Below, one piece after another: positions 34,690-43,560 of a stretch of 62,517 nucleotides of DNA. Position numbers and translations under genes: made by a program. Below the pieces are notes generated by a model. That model saw only the letters and a program-made list of their open reading frames with translations. It searched no databases and was not told where the DNA came from. How positions within the stretch are numbered: the stretch's first letter is position 1; the number at the start of each line of letters is the position of its first letter. The DNA comes from an uncultured Flavobacteriales bacterium. GTDB taxonomy: Bacteria > Bacteroidota > Bacteroidia > Palsa-965. The DNA lies in NCBI GenBank assembly GCA_903873905.1, contig CAIQQJ010000138.1, forward strand, positions 1-62,517, read 5' to 3'.

Positions 34690-35334
34690 ATGTTTTCAGC
34701 AATCGGACAAGGAATGATTTTTGGACTTGCGCTCTGTTTTTCACTGGGGCCTGCCTTCTTTGGGCTAATTCAAACGAGTCTCAAACATGGATATGCTTCG
34801 GGTATTGCAATGGCTCTGGGAATATTTGCAAGTGATTTAATTTATCTGTTACTCGCTTTTTTTGGATTATCAGGATGGTTGGTGGACGAAAAATATGCAA
34901 TACCTGTTGGGATTTTAGGTGGAACACTATTAATCGGATATGGCATTGTTCAGATCATGAAAAAAACAGTGGTTCAAAATGTAGATGGAGAACTTATTGA
35001 ATTAAAAAAACCAACACATGGATCAAGTGCCTTAAAAGGATTTCTAATGAATCTCTTCAATCCTTTTGTGATTTTTCTTTGGATTGGTGCAATTAGTCTT
35101 GCTTCAAATAAACTGCAACACAATAATTCACTCATCATTTCCTTTTTCGTTGCAACACTCGCAACCGTTCTTGGAACGGATATCTTGAAATCACTCGCTT
35201 CACATAAAATCAAGAGTTATTTGAATGAAAAGGTCATTCACAAAGTCAATATGCTCGCAGGACTTGTATTATTGATTTCAGGAGTAGTGTTGATTGTAAA
35301 AGTTTTCGTCGAACAGCCTTGGCTGAAGAAGTAG
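34690..35334 (+). CDS. LysE-family exporter
   Basis: The 214-residue protein has six predicted membrane helices and the LysE/RhtB beginning (GLALCFSLGPAFFGLIQTSL). The conserved mid segment GFLMNLFNPFVIFLWIGAI is also present. LysE proteins export amino acids or small conjugates from the cytoplasm. It lies 1 base after the GH3-family gene, so coupled translation is likely. The substrate is unknown; a GH3 product or a free amino acid are the two obvious candidates. Confidence 0.88.
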   Translation: MFSAIGQGMIFGLALCFSLGPAFFGLIQTSLKHGYASGIAMALGIFASDLIYLLLAFFGLSGWLVDEKYAIPVGILGGTLLIGYGIVQIMKKTVVQNVDGELIELKKPTHGSSALKGFLMNLFNPFVIFLWIGAISLASNKLQHNNSLIISFFVATLATVLGTDILKSLASHKIKSYLNEKVIHKVNMLAGLVLLISGVVLIVKVFVEQPWLKK

Positions 35335-35362
35335 ATTTAAGAAGCGGAAATAATAATTTCAA

Positions 35363-37585
35363 TTAGGATTTTTTCTTTTCATCCTTCTTCTTGATCACAA
35401 CCGGATTCGGCTCCTCACCTATTTGTTGCTTGTGAATTCCAAACAATCGATAGGCCAATAATTTCCCTCTATCTGAAATTTGATCAATTGGAACTCTTAG
35501 AACTCCTTTTGTAATAACTGTTGAACCATCAGCAATGCGAACAGTATATTCAATTTCAGTAGCATCTTTTGTGTCGGATGATTCAAAATCAATAACAGGA
35601 GCATTAATATCATTGGTAAAATTGATATTGCAATTTTTCAATCCTTCAATTATTTGTTGCCTTGTATTTCCGTAACCCGCATTTATTGCTGCACCAATAA
35701 ATATGACACTCAATATTCCCATTCCAAACACGGGCAAATAAACAACAACAGTACGCACTTTTATATTCCCGAATTTTTTCATTCGAAATAATAAAAGGCT
35801 TATTGAAACACCAAGAATTCCGAAAATCCATGCGAACGCAATCCATCTTCCTTTTCCAGTTCCTGTTGTATCTCCTTCAATTCGAAAACGCATTTTTAAA
35901 TCAGAATGTGGAACCAATTGAGGAAATGATTCATACATTTTATAAGTCCAAAACTCTTTGTCGGTTTCTGTAGAACTCGTCAGAGCCATTCCCTCGCACG
36001 CACGAGCACACAAAAGCTTTTGATATTCATCATTGATTTCCGGATCATCCAATACTTGTCCAAAATATTTTTTCGCTTCAGACTTATTTCCTTCCGACAA
36101 ATAAAGTTTTCCCAAAAAATACCTGAAATACTTTTTCAATTTTGGACGTTTGTCATCTTGCAACAATTTCGAATAAACATCAATGAAATATTTATTTCCG
36201 AAACCATCAATCATATTCCATACTTCATCAAAATTGACGAGATTCTCAGAAGAAAAAAGTGTGTAAATTACTTTATCGCGTTCTGGATCTGCGGCCACCA
36301 TTGAACCCAAAATAAGTTTTGTGTCATTCACCTCAAACGAATAAGAGGCATACTTATACCAATTCACAGGATTCAACCAGAACCACCAATCATCATTTTC
36401 AAAAAAATAATCCTGTTTAAATTGCAATTTGTTGGTGTAATTTAAAGTTGCAACAGCAAGATCATACTGCTCTTGTCCCCAAGTTGTGGCAATATGCAAC
36501 TCATCAAAATTTCCCGCCTTATTGATGCGATCCTGACTTTCGGATGTCAATCCCTCATAATGAAGTGCTCTTGCCAAACCTATCGAATGCCATCCATATC
36601 CAGGAGATGCACCTTGTTCATCCAACACTTTTCGCAATAGGGAATCTGCCTCTTCCGGATGACCACGATATTCATCGAGTGTTCCCCGCATATAAAAATA
36701 TTCCCGCGTTTGTTTTTCTCGCGAGCCATCACGTTGTTCAGCTTCCTTAAAATAATTATCAGCCTCAGGAAAATCTCCCATTGCCATTTTGAATTCCGCA
36801 TAATTATTACTGCTGTAGTATCCTGTACGAATTAATTCATCGTAATAAAGCTGTGCAGAATCCATTTGAAGATTATAGTCGAATAGAATTGCCTTGTAAT
36901 GATAGGTGTAGAGATATTGTCGATTCAAATAAGACGCGTCAAACATTCCAACATTCACTTCTGCATCATTCTTGATTTTCAGTAGAGCAGAATCGAGATA
37001 TTTAAACGCGATAGAATCATTTTCTTTCACCGTATTTTTCAGAAAAGGAAAATCCTTAGAAGTATACATTCTATTGCGATGGTAAATCCAAGCAAGTGAG
37101 TTGCAGGATTCGATCCCCTGCTCCATTTGTAAGTTTCGATTGTGAAAACGTATCACAGTTTCGAAAGCCTTTTGTGGTTCACCAATATTCTGATAACTGC
37201 TCTCCAACCAAAATGAAATGCTACAATAATCATTCTGATAACTGCTCACACGCATGTAGGTGAAAATATCGCTTGTTCGTGTTCGCAATTGTTTGTCATA
37301 ATCTTTTTCAATGAGTTGCATCGCTTTTTCCAAATCAACAATATCCTGTCGAAACCCAAGCTCATCATTCGCACGCGTATAATTAAATGCGCCTCGATAC
37401 ATATATCCAATATAAAAAGTACTGTCTTCGCGAATAAAACCACGTGCTTTCTCCAATGTTTTTTCATCTGTATAATCCAGATAGCGTCGATCCTCATCAA
37501 TCCTAACTCGAACACTGGATTGCCCATGCACGAGCAATGGCAATAGAAAAAAGATCCAAAGAAAGTTTTTCTTGATTCGGTGCAT
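35363..37585 (-). CDS. Membrane-anchored TPR-like protein of the MoxR operon
   Basis: I start at the ATG at 37585 (MHRIKKNF, 740 residues), which gives a standard signal peptide ending VHGQ; the upstream ATG at 37621 is possible. Residues about 20-590 are helical repeats with TPR character (DSAQLYYDELIRTGY, EEADSLLRKVLDEQG, KSEAKKYFGQVLDD). Two membrane helices lie at about 615-634 and 650-672, followed by a beta-rich cytoplasmic or periplasmic tail and a lysine-rich end. It directly follows moxR in the same operon, so it probably serves as a partner of the MoxR/DUF58/transglutaminase module. Confidence 0.78.
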   Translation of the reverse strand: MHRIKKNFLWIFFLLPLLVHGQSSVRVRIDEDRRYLDYTDEKTLEKARGFIREDSTFYIGYMYRGAFNYTRANDELGFRQDIVDLEKAMQLIEKDYDKQLRTRTSDIFTYMRVSSYQNDYCSISFWLESSYQNIGEPQKAFETVIRFHNRNLQMEQGIESCNSLAWIYHRNRMYTSKDFPFLKNTVKENDSIAFKYLDSALLKIKNDAEVNVGMFDASYLNRQYLYTYHYKAILFDYNLQMDSAQLYYDELIRTGYYSSNNYAEFKMAMGDFPEADNYFKEAEQRDGSREKQTREYFYMRGTLDEYRGHPEEADSLLRKVLDEQGASPGYGWHSIGLARALHYEGLTSESQDRINKAGNFDELHIATTWGQEQYDLAVATLNYTNKLQFKQDYFFENDDWWFWLNPVNWYKYASYSFEVNDTKLILGSMVAADPERDKVIYTLFSSENLVNFDEVWNMIDGFGNKYFIDVYSKLLQDDKRPKLKKYFRYFLGKLYLSEGNKSEAKKYFGQVLDDPEINDEYQKLLCARACEGMALTSSTETDKEFWTYKMYESFPQLVPHSDLKMRFRIEGDTTGTGKGRWIAFAWIFGILGVSISLLLFRMKKFGNIKVRTVVVYLPVFGMGILSVIFIGAAINAGYGNTRQQIIEGLKNCNINFTNDINAPVIDFESSDTKDATEIEYTVRIADGSTVITKGVLRVPIDQISDRGKLLAYRLFGIHKQQIGEEPNPVVIKKKDEKKKS

Positions 37586-37621
37586 TGTGCACAAAAGAAT
37601 ATGTCGCGAAAAATAGTTCAC

Positions 37622-38626
37622 TTAACCTGCAATTCTAAGTTTAGCCAATCGTTCCAATTCGTGATCAATAACTTGTTGTAAAGCCAAACGAGATGCATCA
37701 CGATTACGGAACATTAATCGGTGATGTAAAACAGGTTGCGCCAAGGCACGAAGATCATCTTCAATTACGAAATTCCGTTGATTCACAAGCGCCCATGCCT
37801 TGAGGCATTTAATAAAAATAATTCCTCCTCGTGTTGAACAACCCAATGTAATTTCCGGATGTCGACGTGTTCCTTGAACAATATTTACAACTGCTTTCAC
37901 CAACTCAGGATGCAAAAAAACATTTTCCGCTTCTTGCTGCAATTGGATGATATCATTGTAAGTAAGTACCTGCTTCACTGTATTTTTCACATCACCAATC
38001 GCAATGTAATTATTGTAAATCTCCAACTCCACTTCCTCCGTTACATAACCAAAACTGATCTTCATAAAAAATCGATCGAGTTGTGCAGCTGGTAAGGGAT
38101 AAGTTCCTTCCATCTCAATCGGATTTTGAGTTGCGATGGTAAAGAAGAATTTATCAAGATGAAAAGTTTTGTCGCCAGAAGAAATTTGATTTTCCGCCAT
38201 ACACTCCAACAACGCACTTTGCACTTTTGGCGATGCACGATTAATTTCATCTGCAAGAAGTACATTGGTAAACAAAGGCCCTTTCTTGAAAACAAATTCT
38301 TTTTTATCATCATCAAAAATATGTGAGCCAATTAAATCCATTGGCAACAAATCGGGAGTGAATTGAATTCGTTTGAATGCAACAGTTCCTTCTACTGTCA
38401 AGGGCGCTTCATCCAATCCACCAGAAATGGATTGCGCAAGTGTTTTTGCCAAAACAGTTTTTCCTGCACCTGGATTATCTTCAAGAAGAATATGTCCACG
38501 CGCAAGCATTGCTGTGATAACATATTTAACCTCCTGCGGTTTTCCGCGGATAATCTTTCCGATGTTCTCCGTAAGTATTAACAGCTTCCCGCTGTTGGTG
38601 TTGTTGGCTTGGGTTTGATCTATCAT
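37622..38626 (-). CDS. MoxR-family AAA+ ATPase
   Basis: The 334-residue protein has Walker A NPGAGKT (51-57), Walker B LLADEIN, the sensor 1 segment TQNPIEMEGTYPLPAAQLDRF and a C-terminal lid domain. MoxR ATPases act as chaperones that mature or activate protein complexes, typically with vWA- or DUF58-containing partners. It overlaps the transglutaminase gene by 4 bases. The usual order moxR - DUF58 - transglutaminase is reversed here: DUF58 - transglutaminase - moxR. Confidence 0.95.
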   Translation of the reverse strand: MIDQTQANNTNSGKLLILTENIGKIIRGKPQEVKYVITAMLARGHILLEDNPGAGKTVLAKTLAQSISGGLDEAPLTVEGTVAFKRIQFTPDLLPMDLIGSHIFDDDKKEFVFKKGPLFTNVLLADEINRASPKVQSALLECMAENQISSGDKTFHLDKFFFTIATQNPIEMEGTYPLPAAQLDRFFMKISFGYVTEEVELEIYNNYIAIGDVKNTVKQVLTYNDIIQLQQEAENVFLHPELVKAVVNIVQGTRRHPEITLGCSTRGGIIFIKCLKAWALVNQRNFVIEDDLRALAQPVLHHRLMFRNRDASRLALQQVIDHELERLAKLRIAG

Positions 38627-41379
38627 AAGAATTGTTCTTGTTCTTCTAATTTGATTTCTTCTGGTCGACGAAAAAAGCGAGTGGCTCTGAAAATATTAAA
38701 GTAATTCCAAATCATTCTGAAAAATCCCGTTTTCTTTCTTGCCGCTTTTCGAATTGATTTTCCGAATGCCTCAATTAATTCAGCATCTCCTTGCATTAAT
38801 TCTCCATTGGCATATTTCAATCGTAAAAACACTTGCATGAATCCTGTAAATGCTGTTTGGAAAATCGGATCAATTCTACGGGTAGCGTATTGCAATGGTG
38901 TTTCCTGTTCGCGTTCCATTCCTGCCATGTGGAAATGATACAATGCCAAACGATAAACACGATCCGCTTTCGAACGTGGGTCCTTCGAGAATTTATAGCG
39001 CATTACTAACCAGCATAACCAGAATCCAGGAAACAAGAAAAGCAAAATAAGAAGTCCCGTTAAAAAAATCGCGAAGCGTGTCATAATTTCACCCCAGGTC
39101 ATTTCTTTCGCATTACTTTTTTGTTGCACTGTTTTTTCTTCTTCTTGTTTTTTTCGATCCTCATCCCTTAGTTTGATGTGAATTTCATCAGCAATAATAG
39201 GTTTTGGAAAATTCTCCAATTGTGCTTCCATACTCAAATCAGGATTAGGAAGGGGAACTTTTTTGGCAGCATCATCATATGAAACAACAACCAAGGAATC
39301 GCCCATTTTCAGGCAAGAAAGTGTTGTATCCTTTTCACCATAAAAAACGCGGCAAACAGAAGCATCCACTTTTCTAGTGAACGTCTTATTCAAACGAAAA
39401 TCTTCATTGTAGAAAACAATTTTATTGAATGAAATATCAAATCGTTTTGAAGTTAAGTCAGGAACTGATTCTGCTTTTCCATCCAAAACCAACCATGGCT
39501 CTGGTGGAGGAAGTGGTGGTGTTCCATCAGGTCGTGGCGCATCTTTCTGGTCATCATTACCAATGGTCATATCAAAATCAAGCCAGCCATAACCTGGGAA
39601 ATAAACTTGCGTCCATGCATGTGCCTGACTTGCGTAAAACCAATACCAACCTTTGTTTTTATCAGATCGATCGATCGTTGCAAATCCTGTTGTAAATCGT
39701 GAAGGGATTCCAATTGATCGCAATAAAAATAAAGATGCTCCAGCGTAATACGTGCAATATCCCGCATGTGTTTTGAAAATAAAAGTATTCAGCATGGAAG
39801 CATTTGGAATATTTGGATCGCTAGCTGTTCCTGGTGTTAATGTGTATCTGAATATTTTTTTACCTTCTTTATCACGCTGCAAAAAGAAATCGCGTATGGC
39901 AATAACTTTATCCACTGGCGTATGCGCATCTTTCGTAATTCGTTTTGCCAATTGTGTAATGGAATCATACAAAATTCCTTTCGGCATTTGTGTATAGTAT
40001 CGGAACAAGGATGTATCCGTATGGGAATAATCCGCAACAGTTCGCAATTCATCATAACGCTCCTGCTGATAACCTTCCAATTGCGGATTCGCAGAAGGAT
40101 TGTAAACGAAATAAGCATTATTCAATTCGGAAGTATACGATTTCACCTTGTAAGCGGAACGGAACATTTTTTTGTAACCGCTATCAACTGGAATTGCCTG
40201 AACATAATAGGCACTTGCAGGAGCAAGCAAAGCATGTTTCCAAGTATTAGAGGAAATGTAAACTTGTGCAACAACAGTCAAACGTTTTTTTGATGCACGA
40301 CAATTTTTTATGACCGTACTATCCATTTTCGAACGATACATCTCCAATGAGGATGGATCACAATTCAGTTCATCGAAATATGGCATCGCCGTATCACGAA
40401 TAAAACTTTCTTTTATTGGATCATATTTTGTGAGATAATGATAAACGAAATAAAGTGGTTTTGGAGAACCATTCGGGAAATAGTTTTTCAGTTTTGCACA
40501 AAACATAACGTAATCTGCCTGACTCATTTTATCAGACATTTTCATTGTGTCTTTCATTTTGTAACCATCATCCCCTTCATCTGGTTTGCCTCCTTTTCCA
40601 TCTTTCTCCCCTTTATTTCCGCGTTCTAATAGTCCTTTGCGTTCATCGTATGGATTTTTCTTTCCTTTATCACCATCCTTTCCTCCATCCCATTGCCCCT
40701 GTTTCTCACCAAGATGTTTTGAAGATGCATCCAGTTTCGGACCGAAGTGTTCGCGCACAAGAGCAAAAGTGAGGAATACCAATTCAAGAAAAACCATGCT
40801 AAGCAACAATCGCTTGCCAGATTTTTTCAAATTAATTTCGTTAGCATCGGCCAATGGAGGAGCAATGAACAACATATACATCGCGTAGGCAAAAGCAGGA
40901 AAAAGATGTTTTAATAATGTGCTTAAATCAAAATTTACAAGTTGGTTGTTTGCAATGATTGTGATAATAATGAAAACAACAGACAGAAAAATATGTGTGA
41001 ATTTTACGCGAGCAAGCAGAAAACCGATAATCCAACCGATAATAAAAAGCGTGGAATATAATTTGAATGTAACTGCGATATAAAAAACATCAAACTCTCC
41101 AGGCATCCGTGAAATAGAGCGATCAATGATCCAATACACAATGAATAAGATAATGAATGTCAAAATAAATCGTGCACGGAAATAATAGAAAATATAAGCG
41201 ATCCCTAAACCAAGACCAAAAAACAAAGCTTGACTTCCAACTGGCGGAGATAATTTTGTGTAAGATAAATTAAGTTCATTCAGCGTAACATAGGCAATCA
41301 CAACCGTAGGTCCAACGATAAACAGCAAGCGGAAAAGCAGCTGCATAATTTTTTTGCGTGTTGTCAATTGATTATTCAT
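38623..41379 (-). CDS. Transglutaminase-like membrane protein (TgpA type)
   Basis: The 918-residue protein has six to seven N-terminal membrane helices (about 15-215). A glycine/lysine/aspartate-rich low-complexity linker (about 218-285) and a large periplasmic part follow. The transglutaminase core has Cys542 (AGYCTYY), His587 (QAHAWTQVYF) and Asp603 (GWLDFDMT, the DPT position). A further TM helix lies at about 770-795, then a cytoplasmic DUF4129-like tail. TgpA-type proteins are essential in some Gram-negative bacteria; the crosslinked substrate is unknown. It overlaps the DUF58 gene (ATGA) and moxR by 4 bases each. Confidence 0.92.
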   Translation of the reverse strand: MNNQLTTRKKIMQLLFRLLFIVGPTVVIAYVTLNELNLSYTKLSPPVGSQALFFGLGLGIAYIFYYFRARFILTFIILFIVYWIIDRSISRMPGEFDVFYIAVTFKLYSTLFIIGWIIGFLLARVKFTHIFLSVVFIIITIIANNQLVNFDLSTLLKHLFPAFAYAMYMLFIAPPLADANEINLKKSGKRLLLSMVFLELVFLTFALVREHFGPKLDASSKHLGEKQGQWDGGKDGDKGKKNPYDERKGLLERGNKGEKDGKGGKPDEGDDGYKMKDTMKMSDKMSQADYVMFCAKLKNYFPNGSPKPLYFVYHYLTKYDPIKESFIRDTAMPYFDELNCDPSSLEMYRSKMDSTVIKNCRASKKRLTVVAQVYISSNTWKHALLAPASAYYVQAIPVDSGYKKMFRSAYKVKSYTSELNNAYFVYNPSANPQLEGYQQERYDELRTVADYSHTDTSLFRYYTQMPKGILYDSITQLAKRITKDAHTPVDKVIAIRDFFLQRDKEGKKIFRYTLTPGTASDPNIPNASMLNTFIFKTHAGYCTYYAGASLFLLRSIGIPSRFTTGFATIDRSDKNKGWYWFYASQAHAWTQVYFPGYGWLDFDMTIGNDDQKDAPRPDGTPPLPPPEPWLVLDGKAESVPDLTSKRFDISFNKIVFYNEDFRLNKTFTRKVDASVCRVFYGEKDTTLSCLKMGDSLVVVSYDDAAKKVPLPNPDLSMEAQLENFPKPIIADEIHIKLRDEDRKKQEEEKTVQQKSNAKEMTWGEIMTRFAIFLTGLLILLFLFPGFWLCWLVMRYKFSKDPRSKADRVYRLALYHFHMAGMEREQETPLQYATRRIDPIFQTAFTGFMQVFLRLKYANGELMQGDAELIEAFGKSIRKAARKKTGFFRMIWNYFNIFRATRFFRRPEEIKLEEQEQFL

Positions 41380-42764
41380 GTCCTATCCGTTGCTGAAATC
41401 ATCCAACCATTACCTCTTTGCTGAAGCATTCTAAAAATATCACGTTCATTCTTCTGAAGCTTACTTCTCAATGGAGACAGCAACCATGGACGTCGCAAAC
41501 TATCAGTTGTTGTTTTTTCAGGAATAAAAAAAAGATTTTTAAATTTAAAACTGAAAGGTGAAACAATTGCATCCGACAATTTCACAACTACAACAGGAAT
41601 ATTGTAATTTAAATTGCCCAATAACTGCGCGACTTCATTTGCAGGCGTAAGCGCAGACATACAAACAAATGCCGCTTTTGAATTGATCACATATTTAGTT
41701 GGGGCTTGATCTTTCTGCCAGTTAGCAGCAGTAATATGAAACAATTCATTTTTCTTATCGCTCATCCCAGAAAGTTTCTGCACTTCCTGGTCATAAGGGA
41801 TTCGCACATCATATCCATTTTTCTGCAAGGCTTCAAAAATATTCCGCACTTTATCCTTGTAGCAATTTAGCAATTCATTTTCAAAAATTCCTTCAGAGGA
41901 ATTGTTTAGTCCGTTATAAAAACTTGCATAAAAATACAAATGCGAAGCATATGGATCTTTCGTTTCAGGAATACGAACCACCAATTGTCCATTACGCGCA
42001 TAAATTTTCCAAACGATTCTTCGCACATCATCACCCGATTCAAAATCCTTATAATTGATAAATTCACCTTCCACTTTTTTGGGAATTTCAATTCTTTGCA
42101 TTTGCTGTTCCGTTGTATTCGGTTCAGCCTTTACATTTTTTTCAGTTTGTTCTTGTGGCAATGTATACAGTTGCTGTGAAAGATGAATTGTAAAAGGAAT
42201 TGCAACTAAACGAAACATATCGCAAAATTGAAGTTGTACTTCTTCCACATCATAAATACCTCGATCATGCAAATCGGTTTCAGAAGTTCCTCGAATGGCT
42301 TTACGAATAAAACCTTTTTTCGGATAAACATTTTCATCCAGCAAAATCGCAGATGACATTTTCATTTTAGAAAAAATCAATCGCGCCCGAATTGCGCCAA
42401 GGAATGGACGAAGAACACCCGTAAGTAAAATGGTAATTGGAACCTTTCCTGCTTGTGCTCCACCTGATGCCGTTTGTGAGTCCCCAAATTGTGTTTGTAA
42501 TCCTATTTTTTTTCTCTTTTTTCGAATGACAAAAAATATCCACGAACAAAAAGCAGTAATTAAACTGAACGTAAAGAGAAAAAAAACTGTCCAACGGATA
42601 ACAAGAAAGAAATTGGCCATGGCTTCCCATGTATCTGCATCAGCATCATGCCCGTACTTGTCCTTAAGAAAAAGCCAAGTAAGCCAAATCAAAAGCGCGC
42701 TTAACAACAATTGCCAACGGACAACCGTATAATTTGACCAATATTGTAAACGACGAATGAGCAT
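41376..42764 (-). CDS. DUF58-domain protein
   Basis: The 462-residue protein has two N-terminal membrane helices (about 14-32 and 50-75) and a central beta-rich region. The DUF58 signature lies at about 230-265 (INYKDFESGDDVRRIVWKIY), followed by a vWA-like C-terminus. DUF58 proteins occur beside MoxR ATPases and transglutaminases and are thought to form a membrane complex with them. It is the first gene of the operon. TATCTTTA (read leftward from 42786-42793) is a near-consensus -7 box upstream. Confidence 0.9.
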   Translation of the reverse strand: MLIRRLQYWSNYTVVRWQLLLSALLIWLTWLFLKDKYGHDADADTWEAMANFFLVIRWTVFFLFTFSLITAFCSWIFFVIRKKRKKIGLQTQFGDSQTASGGAQAGKVPITILLTGVLRPFLGAIRARLIFSKMKMSSAILLDENVYPKKGFIRKAIRGTSETDLHDRGIYDVEEVQLQFCDMFRLVAIPFTIHLSQQLYTLPQEQTEKNVKAEPNTTEQQMQRIEIPKKVEGEFINYKDFESGDDVRRIVWKIYARNGQLVVRIPETKDPYASHLYFYASFYNGLNNSSEGIFENELLNCYKDKVRNIFEALQKNGYDVRIPYDQEVQKLSGMSDKKNELFHITAANWQKDQAPTKYVINSKAAFVCMSALTPANEVAQLLGNLNYNIPVVVVKLSDAIVSPFSFKFKNLFFIPEKTTTDSLRRPWLLSPLRSKLQKNERDIFRMLQQRGNGWMISATDRT

Positions 42765-42858
42765 AATTTTAGAGAGCCCTTATGCTTTAAAGATAGGAAG
42801 TTTGGTCTACCTATAATGTGAAAGTTTGCAAAAGGTCAACCTCCATCGATAGATGGAT

Positions 42859-43551
42859 TTACTTGGTGTTTTCCACAACCATCTTTTCAAAGGCTTTCCA
42901 CAACGGATCTTCAGGAACATCAGCTATAATTGTAATCGGTTCCTTTTTAACAGGATGCATAAATTCCAATTTCCTTGCATGCAAACAAATAGAGGCATCC
43001 TTATTTGATCGAGGAGCTCCGTATTTCAAATCACCCTTAATGATACAACCCATTGATGCAAGCTGAACTCTAATCTGATGATGTCGGCCTGTATGCGGTT
43101 CAACCTCTAGAAGAAAATAACGATCGGAAGATGCAATGAGTTTATATTCGGTTTCACTTTTCAAAGAACCAGCCACTTCAAATTTAGTTGCGTGTGATTT
43201 ATTGGTCTTTTCATTTTTCTTCAAATAATGCACCAATGTTCCAGTATCTTTTTCAGGTTTTGTTCCGACAATTGCCCAGTATGTTTTTTTTATTTCGCGT
43301 GTACGAAACATTTCGTTCATTCGGGAAAGTGCTTTATCCGTTTTGGCAAATAATACAACCCCACTCACGGGTCGATCAAGACGGTGAATGACGCCACAAT
43401 AAACTTCACCAGGCTTATCATATTTTTCTTTCAGATAACGTTTCACATGTTCACTCAATGGAATATCACCTGTTTTGTCACCTTGCACGATGTCAGATGA
43501 TTTTTTATTGATTGCGATTAAATGATTGTCTTCAAAAATTACGTTGAGCAT
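42859..43551 (-). CDS. RluA-family pseudouridine synthase
   Basis: The 230-residue protein carries the RluA catalytic motif HRLDRPVSG with Asp59, the upstream IIYEDNHLIAINK-type start (VIFEDNHLIAINK) and LEVEPHTGRHHQIRVQLA. It isomerises uridine to pseudouridine in rRNA or tRNA. There is no N-terminal S4 domain, so it is shorter than RluC/RluD and closer to the RluA or TruC type; the exact target cannot be fixed. It follows the large sensor gene by 9 bases. Confidence 0.92.
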   Translation of the reverse strand: MLNVIFEDNHLIAINKKSSDIVQGDKTGDIPLSEHVKRYLKEKYDKPGEVYCGVIHRLDRPVSGVVLFAKTDKALSRMNEMFRTREIKKTYWAIVGTKPEKDTGTLVHYLKKNEKTNKSHATKFEVAGSLKSETEYKLIASSDRYFLLEVEPHTGRHHQIRVQLASMGCIIKGDLKYGAPRSNKDASICLHARKLEFMHPVKKEPITIIADVPEDPLWKAFEKMVVENTK

Positions 43552-43560
43552 AAAAATATT

